64,000 nt of DNA, taken from the NCBI RefSeq assembly GCF_007655135.1, contig NC_045134.1, forward strand, positions 16,516,568-16,580,567, given 5' to 3'. Position 1 is the stretch's first letter. The number at the start of each line of letters is the position of its first letter. A model generated the notes under the pieces. That model searched no databases. It was not told the origin of the DNA and was given only the letters and a program-made list of their open reading frames with translations. The position numbers were made by a program, and so were the translations under genes. Of this stretch, positions 57,168 to 64,000 are shown piece after piece. Source of the DNA: Punica granatum (Eukaryota > Streptophyta > Magnoliopsida > Myrtales > Lythraceae).

Positions 57168-57176
57168 TATATAAAT
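57168..57176 (+). promoter_or_regulatory. TATA box of the RIN13-like gene
   Basis: TATATAAAT lies 436 bp upstream of the ATG and 97 bp downstream of the solo LTR 4 end. A CT-rich leader follows, with a short alternating CG/CA run (57328-57345), typical of plant 5' UTRs. Transcription would start near 57200 by the usual spacing. Confidence 0.55.
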
Positions 57177-57603
57177 TTATATATTCCTCCCCTACATTCC
57201 CATTCGTAATTAAAATGCTCCCATTCTCGTTGGTAAGGGGTAACCCTTCTTTGAATGCAAGGGCTACTAAACGCCGGGAACATCCGAAATTTACCAGTTC
57301 TGTTGAGGGCTCTCTCTCTCTCCCACACGCGCGCGCGCACACCCTCTTGTGCCCTGCTCTACTACTACTACATCTTCTCTTTCTGCCACTCTTTCTTCAA
57401 AATTTCCCTGAACTTCCTCCTAAACCCCTCTCACCATGAACATGAACTGCTTCTTCTTTCTCCGAAATCTCAACTCCCGACTCTCCTTCGTCCTCCCCTC
57501 CAACATCATCCACCTTCCACTTCCCGAGAAACCCTCGAAATTCCCCTGAAAATCCTTCCTCCCTTCACTTCCATCTTCTCACTCTCTTCCCATTTCAGTT
57601 TCC

Positions 57604-60600
57604 ATGGCGGAAGGGATTGATGTTATTCCTAGCGATTGCCCGGCCAACCCCGGGCATCTATTCCCGACGGACCAATGTCAGGCTCAGAGCCCTTTCGTGC
57701 TCGACATCAGTTCCGACGAGGATGGCAGCGGCCTCCTCGTGGAGGAACCCAAGTTCACAGGGAGCGACGACTTCGATTGGCTCGCCCAGCTCCTCAGGGA
57801 CGAGAGCGCAGGGGCGTCGTCCGGCGGAGACTCGGATGAGGTCGTGGTGGTCAAGGAGGTCAACGCCAAGTCAAAGTCGAAGGCTCCCCGATTGGCTGTG
57901 GACGACGAGGATGATGATGATTGCGTCATACTAAACAGCAACCCCGACAAGGCTGCTGCTGTTGCTGCTGCTGCTGCTGGTGCCCTGGCAGATGATTCCT
58001 CTTCGGATGATTTGCTGGTTGTTGGAGAAAAGGGGCAGGTATGACATTTCTTTCTTGTGAGTGATCAATGCTTATACTATTTGGTCTGGTGGTGTTTGGT
58101 ATACGCTCTGTTACGTTTGTGGGAGTTAATCCGAAGCCCGGTCTGATCGATTATTTGTTGTGATAACTCTCCGGAATTCGAAACCTCAAAGCTTAAGAAA
58201 TGACATCATCATTTCTGCTTGTAATAAATAAATACAGTGAATTTGTGCTACTCAATGTACTCATCCTTATTTGTTATGGAGTTAAGGTTTCAGCAACTCT
58301 TTTTCCTATAAGGGAAAGCTGCCTAATCCATCATTTCAAGATCTCATTGATTCCACAACTCTTCGATGGTGATCCGCATTTTTCTTTTGACTTTGACGGT
58401 TGGGTTCACGTGAAGTTAAGTATAGCAAAACGTAGTCTCATGATGCTTTGGGAAACCTTGTCTTAGGCTACTTTTATTTTTTGGTTTACATAGGAGGCCA
58501 TGGGCCTAATACTAGAATAGGGACAATGAGATAAAGGGGCAAGGGAAGTCTCATTGGCGAGGATCGAATCCGGGATCTCTTGGTTCCAAGTTGGTGACTT
58601 GTGCCACTGCACTAAGCCCCATTTCTCCTCTTATGCCGCTTTATAGAGACTGAGGATGACTGGTTTCGGATGTTTCTATCTCTCCACCTCTGTGCCTCAG
58701 TATGTTTGATGCTTAACTATAATCGCATAGCCTAGGCTAAGGCAAAGTTTGGACATTGAAGTCATTTGCTCTGTAAATCTCAGGCTGTTGTACCTCTCTC
58801 GTGTTTTAATTTAGATTATTCGTCCAGTCTATTCTAGTGGCCTAATCTGCAGAGTTATATGTTTGGAAATGCTTGTATTTTGATTGTGCTGAAGGGGGGC
58901 AACAGATTCCAATTGTTTTGAGCTAGAGCAAAAAGCAAGCCTTGGAGTGGGGAGCCTGCAGTCAGGTTGCTGGACAATTCTTTGTATGGCTCGACTTTCC
59001 ATGAAAAGCGCTTATTGACTTTATAATCTAGTCTAGGCATCATTATGGCAGGGGTTCAACACTTCAGAAATTTTCCAGATTGTTTAAATACTTCTTATCT
59101 TCAGTGAGATGTTTTCTGATGTTAGATTACATGAGCTAAACATGACTTAAAACTTTTGCTTGATCTCTGCTCGTTTTGCCTTATTGTGGCATCTTGTAGG
59201 GTTGGAGGCTGGCTCCAAACTTTCAAGGTTCCTTTTTGTTTCGAGTTTTCCTTTCTTTGTTGCTCTTTGTTCCCAGTAGTTTGATATATTTACTTTTTGG
59301 CTGCGATGAGGATGTGTAAACCATGCCTCTTTTGGATATTAAACCTGATATGACAGTGCTTCAGGGTTTTAGGGTGCTTCAAGAGATAATACAGTACTCC
59401 TTTTCTTTAAAAAAAAAAAAAGGATATACAGCGTACAGAGGGAAGCCTGTTGGCTTTCTCCACCTACTTTTTGAGGATGTTAATGATTCATTTGTCTCCA
59501 ATTTGCCCTGACTTACTGAATTGATGTTTCAACCATATATAGAGGTTAAATTGGTCTGCATAAGCACTCCCGACTTATATGCATCACGTCTCATAGTTTG
59601 TAGATTCATTTGGCACTCAACCTTGATGTGTTCAACCTATAATGAGTGTCTCTATTATGTAAACTTGCATAAGGAATGAAATAAGATATTCGTTTTAGGT
59701 TCAACACCCTGTTAATATATAGTGTACCTTGTTTCTACAAGTTAAAGTGCCATACTGCTGACTCGCCATAAATCTTTCCCATGTGCAGATTGCGTGCAGA
59801 GATTATCCTCATTCTCGACACCTGTGCGTTAAATTTCCTTTCAGCAGCACCTCGCATGAGAAGCACTGTCACCTCGTGAGAATCCCACTCTATATAAGAG
59901 CATTTAGGATAATCTGTTACTGCTTCTTACCTGCATTCTAGTTAACCATGATTAACGACTGGCAAATTTGTGATGCAGTGTCACTGTTATGTCTGTGATG
60001 CACCTGCGCCATGCATATATTGGGGTACTGGTGTGACAAACACTGACCACTGTCATGCTACTGACAAAGAAGAGCTCTGGAGAGTTTGGAGAAAACAATC
60101 AAAAGGGGAGAAAACCGGTCTGGTCCCCAGTGCGAAGCTCCCAAATGTTTCTATTCCTGTGGTATCCCAGTGTACTCCTGCTCCAGTGCCACTGGGCTCC
60201 ACCCATACAGTTGCCAACTCCATATCAGACAATTTCGCTACAATACTAAATCCTTGCTCTGCCTATGCCTCTTCAAGTTTTCCCACAGGAAATGTTGCTA
60301 CAGGCTGTAATCCTGGACTGCATTCACACTCGGTTTCACAGCATCTAATTCAGGTAAATGGAGGGGCAGTGCACAGATTCCGTGACCATAAAAATGGCTG
60401 TCAGCTGACGCCTCATTCTGTCTCCTCCATTACAGCATTCAAAAGATTTGGACCAGTCAGGTCGTCTTTTCCCTTAAACAACTGCTATGAGAGAACTACT
60501 TTACAACATGGTAGGAGTCAATTGGCCAGTACCGTGAATTCTGTGTGTGTACAGAAGCACCCTAACAGGAGGCAGAGTGAACTTCCGGGTGTGAGGCATA

Positions 60601-61028
60601 TCCAGCACACCAAGGCAAGACCCTTGCCTCATCAACCGGTCAATGTCTTGCCACATCGAGGTCCTTCTCCACCCTTGAATAGCAAGGAGATCTACAGACA
60701 TTCCCCTGCATATCCAGTTATTGCGGATGCTAATCATGGGTCATCAAATTATCTCAATCAAAGCTTTCAACCGCCGTCACCTGCTCAAGCTCTCTGCAGA
60801 AGTGGTAGGCAGATTCAGACATGTCAACCGGCACTTGTGAGTGAAGCCAATTCCCACTCTGCAGGAAATTGCAGCCTCACTGCAGCTGAAATTGAGAATT
60901 GGTTATTGGAAGACATGCCCTGTGAAGATCTTGGCAGTTTATTGGGGGACATGCCGGGTGAGGATATCGAAGGTACTCTATCATTCGATTTAGAGAACAT
61001 TTTGGAAGAGGCCAATCATAACATGTAG
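57604..61028 (+). CDS. RIN13: RIN13-like protein (RPM1-interacting protein 13 family), three exons
   Basis: Exons 57604-58038, 59789-59875 and 59979-61028 join in phase 0 at GT/AG borders (CAG|GTATGA ... GTGCAG|ATT; CTC|GTGAGA ... ATGCAG|TGT) and give 523 residues. The start ATG is in a CCATGG context. The N-terminal 145 residues are acidic, with a poly-Ala run (117-127) and several hydrophobic-acidic patches. Exon 2 and the start of exon 3 encode the conserved Cys/His block ACRDYPHSRHLCVKFPF through CHCYVCDAPAPCIYWG (C148, C158, C172, C175, C177, C180, C186), the hallmark I recognise. The C-terminal tail is acidic (LTAAEIENWLLEDMP, then DLENILEE). In Arabidopsis RIN13 is a nuclear protein that binds the RPM1 immune receptor and promotes resistance. 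Function here is inferred from family resemblance only. The frame is intact. Confidence 0.88.
58039..59788 (+). other. Intron 1 of the RIN13-like gene (1750 bp)
   Basis: It is bounded by GTATGA and ATGTGCAG and is T-rich throughout. A repeat-like segment occupies about 58545-58620. A run of A near 59408-59421 and short open frames have no recognisable product. Confidence 0.85.
58545..58625 (+). repeat. Putative SINE-like or tRNA-derived fragment in intron 1
   Basis: GGATCGAATCC resembles an RNA polymerase III B box. It is followed by GGGATCTCTTGGTTCC and GACTTGTGCCACTGCACTAA. The stretch around 62660-62695 (CTCTTGATTCC, then ACAACTTGTGCAAG) looks related. The A box and ends are not clear, so the class is uncertain. 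Confidence 0.35.
59876..59978 (+). other. Intron 2 of the RIN13-like gene (103 bp)
   Basis: A short intron with GTGAGA donor and GATGCAG acceptor. It lies in the middle of the conserved cysteine block and keeps phase 0. Confidence 0.88.
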
Positions 61029-62690
61029 CTGATTTTATCATTGTCCTTGGGATGAGGAGGCGAAGTTTCTGTTTAGGTCCTCGCTCTTTTGGTTAGACTT
61101 TTGAAACTGCAACTGGGGCAAATCTAGTTGGATGGATAGACAGTATAGAACTCAACGCGTCTTTTCAGTCATAAAGTTGTAAATATGCTGACTGCTCTCT
61201 TTATCTGCAATTTGTAGTGCTGGGGTTTAGGGCCCTTATTCAATTGGATTGAATATAAAGTCCGTATCGGGAAGTAGTAGGACCAACAACTTCTTCCAAG
61301 TTGATTTTGGTTTTTGTTTGGTCGATGTACTGGGAATTTGAGATGAAGCATTTGATCGCTTATTTGATTGGTCATGTTCATGTGTAAAGCTAGTATGTAC
61401 ATTCATTTGCTTGACTTTTTTCTGCTCTTTGAACATGTCAGGTGACTTTTGCTCGGTCCTTTTGTTTTTCTTCTTTATTATATTAGTCATTGTTAATGAA
61501 TGAACTGCTTGGTGAAAGGCAATTCGCATGTGGCTGCAAGTTGGAGGTGTCTGGAATTACGGTTTACTTCTTGTGTAGGTGGTCTTGATGATACCATCTT
61601 GTACCAGGTCCACAGCTTTGCCTTTTAATTCAGATATAATATAATGGGAAAGAAGCAGCAGTCTACTGGGAAATCTTTCCATTCCACAAGAGGCTGGATC
61701 TAGGCTAGGTAAGGCCTATCTTCGGGCTGCACTTGGCATGGGCGGTTCAAACACACAGCAGAGGCCATCCTTGCATGCTTTTGATCATAATTCGTTTCAG
61801 CCTTAATCAGTGGAACAATGCAAACATCATAACCCTTACATACAATTCCCGATTAGTCCTTGTATCCATGTCGCTGTCGGTGCCCTAATTTGTTTTCGGG
61901 TAGCTAAGTTTTAGGAACTTACCAGATGGGATTTTGGAGCAGGGTATGATGATTATTAGAATATGCGATTCATGGGGTGGATGTCTATAGTGATTGGCAA
62001 TTTGCAGGGCAGCAGTCAGGAGGAAATGAAAATGACCAAATAAAAACCTCTATTTGCTGTTGCTGGTGTCGTGCGACCACAGCAATCCCCTGTGGTGATT
62101 GAGGATTGCTGTCACCTGCATTGGTTGGCGGCCAGTGATGCCCGCCGATGATGATTGGTAAGGGTCCATTGGTTGCTGCAGACCATGATCATCATTGTGG
62201 AGTGGGGTCGACGCTGATTCGCCTTGGTTTGAAGGTGCATGGTGGCAGTGTCGCTGTTTTTTCATGAAACCGTGATGTGACCATTTGGAGGCTATCGCGA
62301 GGCTGAGGCTGACCGAGCTTGTCCTCCTTTTTCTCATGGATACACTTTAAATTGTAAATTTTAAAATATACACTATTATTTATTATTTTTAGTACATCAT
62401 TGAACGTTTCGGCCTATTTTTGTTTTAGAGATTTATCTCTAATTATTGCATGCTTCCAAACTTTGAAAAACAACGGTTTTGTCATCCAATTCGTTGTTTT
62501 TATTTATCAATCACCCTCAATCCTAACATCTCCTTAGGTACAAGTTGATCGCATTTGGGCTTTTTTTTTTCAATTATAATGGAGACTGATGGGTCTCAAT
62601 ATAAAAATGATGAAAATGAAATAATGAATTACAGAGTTCCCACGAGCATGGATCGTCTCGAGACCTCTTGATTCCGAGCCGACAACTTGT
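61029..62690. other. 3' UTR of the RIN13-like gene and intergenic sequence
   Basis: After the TAG at 61026-61028 the sequence is T-rich and non-coding. TTGAATATAAAG near 61247-61260 is a possible poly(A) signal region. A 95-codon minus-strand frame at 62337-62050 has no recognisable feature, and I do not call it a gene. Confidence 0.5.
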
Positions 62691-62695
62691 GCAAG

Positions 62696-63503
62696 TGATG
62701 CGATTCCCGCCAAGAATGACGAGACCCGACAACTAAAGGAACCCAAGATCGTTCCACGATCAGATTTGATTGACGAACCCTCGACCCGTTGTTTACGACA
62801 AAAACAAGAACCTTGGTATAACTGACCTCAACCCGTTGTTTAATGCGAAACAAGAACCTCGGTATATAGGAAGACGCCACAAACGGTAATGGAAAACCGC
62901 TTGATAAGTCGATGAAGACGCCACAAACGGTGGTGGAAAGCCGTTTGATAAGTCGATGATGAACGCCACGGAAACTTCCGATAAGTTCGATTAGTTCTTC
63001 AAGAACCAAAGAGAATACTCTCACAATTTTCTGAATGTTCCTTTTCTTAAAAATTGACTAAGATGAATATATATAGACATAAAGTAATCCTAATCTGGTC
63101 ATATCTCCTCCTATAGATAAGGAAATTAAAACCAAGAATATTAATAGAGATATGACATAATCTATAAAGATATAAAATCTAAATACCCCTAGAATATCTC
63201 TATGAGATTTAAACTTCAAACAAATCTGATGTTATCTTCTGTTGATCATCAACTGTTCTAGAAACTTCCTTAAACACTTGCTGAATTTAGCCTTGTCCAG
63301 AATCTTCTATAACTTGAATAATGTTGATGGATCTTTGTGGATCACGTGATTCATGTCCAATGGGCCTCCACGAATTTGCTTGAGCCCAAACCTCTTGAAT
63401 CAGGCCGTTGAGTTCATCTTTAAACTTCTTTGCTCGTGCTCGCGTAATCGGTCCAATTGGAACTTGAACTGGATCCCTTGAAGTCGTGCTACGATTTGCA
63501 TCA
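62696..63503 (-). mobile_element. Complete solo LTR of gypsy family B (808 bp)
   Basis: In plus orientation it starts TGATGCGATTCCCGCC and ends ACGATTTGCATCA, perfect 6-bp inverted ends (TGATGC/GCATCA). GCAAG flanks both sides (62691-62695, 63504-63508). On the minus strand it matches the 3' LTR at 49268-50027, including the pol tail GPITRARAKKF-type reading frame. No internal element sequence is attached. Confidence 0.95.
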
Positions 63504-63508
63504 GCAAG

Positions 63509-63877
63509 CCCCTTCCTAGCTCGATCACATACTTGAATCAGCCTTTATTGATTTCATCCAAAATTTTGAATTTTTTATTAAGAAAATGAGAAAATCTAGT
63601 ATGGGGACACTAAATAATATCTCATGGGGGGACACATACTTTTTACATCCTTTAAGTATTAAAACTTAGATTTTGATCCACAGTTTTTTTAATCTCGTTA
63701 CAATATTATTGGGTCATATTTCAAAACAATGTTGGACTGATGATATATCGCATTTAGACGCCGAATGTCTTCTACATGTGTTATTGACTACGAATGTTTA
63801 CAATAAAATGCAACATATTTATGACCAAGTCTGGCAAATAAATTGTTAATTTTATCAACTGCACTAAATGAGACTAT
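63509..63877. other. AT-rich intergenic stretch
   Basis: No gene or repeat is recognised. Two nearby words, ATGGGGACACTAAATAATATC and CATGGGGGGACACATAC, hint at a small local repeat. Confidence 0.4.
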
Positions 63878-64000
63878 ATGCATGTCACCTACACTCCTCC
63901 AAATGATGATGAACTTATTGCCATGGCAACCGAACTTTCTCCTGGGAATAAAATTCCTTTGATTCACATGGATAAGAGCATGGAGGATCTCCCTCTGGAA
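63878..64000 (+). other. Open frame running off the right edge (41 codons seen)
   Basis: From ATG 63878 the frame stays open to the last base and reads MHVTYTPPNDDELIAMATEL followed by SPGNKIPLIHMDKSMEDLPL. The composition looks protein-like and an in-frame stop lies shortly upstream. It could be the first coding exon of a gene, an internal exon or chance. No promoter is evident. Confidence 0.3.

Noticed and set aside
62050..62337. 95-codon minus-strand frame downstream of the RIN13-like gene
   Set aside because: No motif, no promoter and no splice support. The composition (His/Ser/Gln-rich) fits chance.

Overview
The window is nuclear DNA of a flowering plant, probably a eudicot. It is dominated by nested Ty3/gypsy-type LTR retrotransposons and holds only one convincing host gene, which has plant-type spliced exons. 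I cannot name the species. The coordinates below rest on terminal inverted ends (TG...CA), primer sites, domain order and, in five cases, target-site duplications (TSDs) read directly from the sequence.

Region 1-28035 is one very large minus-strand element of the Tat/Ogre type. Its roughly 5.0 kb 5' LTR runs from 28035 down to 17770. A primer site that looks tRNA-Arg-like follows at 17750-17767. Then come an extra ORF upstream of gag (17077-15665), gag (15347-12956), protease plus a G-patch (12936-11711), a probable intron (11710-11538), RT, RNase H, a second archaeal-type RNase H and integrase, ending at 8066. A repeat-rich 3' untranslated stretch precedes a 3' LTR (from 6466 down) that leaves the window on the left. 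Each LTR has been hit by a further giant solo LTR of the same superfamily: 724-5355 (TSD TGGAT) and 18208-23449 (TSD CTATC). All pol reading frames carry stops or deletions.

Region 28036-50900 is a patchwork of two kinds of element. One is a conventional gypsy family, here called H, with gag, protease, RT, RNase H and integrase. The other is a small family with LTRs of about 547 bp that carries only gag, which fits the TR-GAG type of non-autonomous retrotransposon. Three gag-only units lie in tandem on the minus strand (33481-38384), alternating with single LTRs. A plus-strand relative (42457-49096) has a different gag domain but shares the LTR and the C-terminal module, and its 3' LTR is split by a third giant solo LTR (44393-48604, TSD ACGCA). 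The Tat/Ogre element itself sits in the leader of another gag-only copy (28036-28548).

Region 50901-52044 is an unexplained low-complexity and AT-rich stretch with a (GAA)n microsatellite. A fourth giant solo LTR (52045-57071, TSD GACGT) ends about 100 bp upstream of the TATA box of the host gene. That gene (57604-61028, three exons, 523 residues) encodes a RIN13-like protein (RPM1-interacting protein 13 family). It is followed by about 1.7 kb of 3' and intergenic sequence, a complete 808-bp solo LTR of another gypsy family (62696-63503, TSD GCAAG), and a short open frame running off the right edge.

Inferred order of events: gag-only and H elements first, then the Tat/Ogre element, then the solo-LTR-leaving elements nested in its LTRs. 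The elements work as parasites of one another. The gag-only units lack every enzyme and must have used proteins supplied by an autonomous relative.
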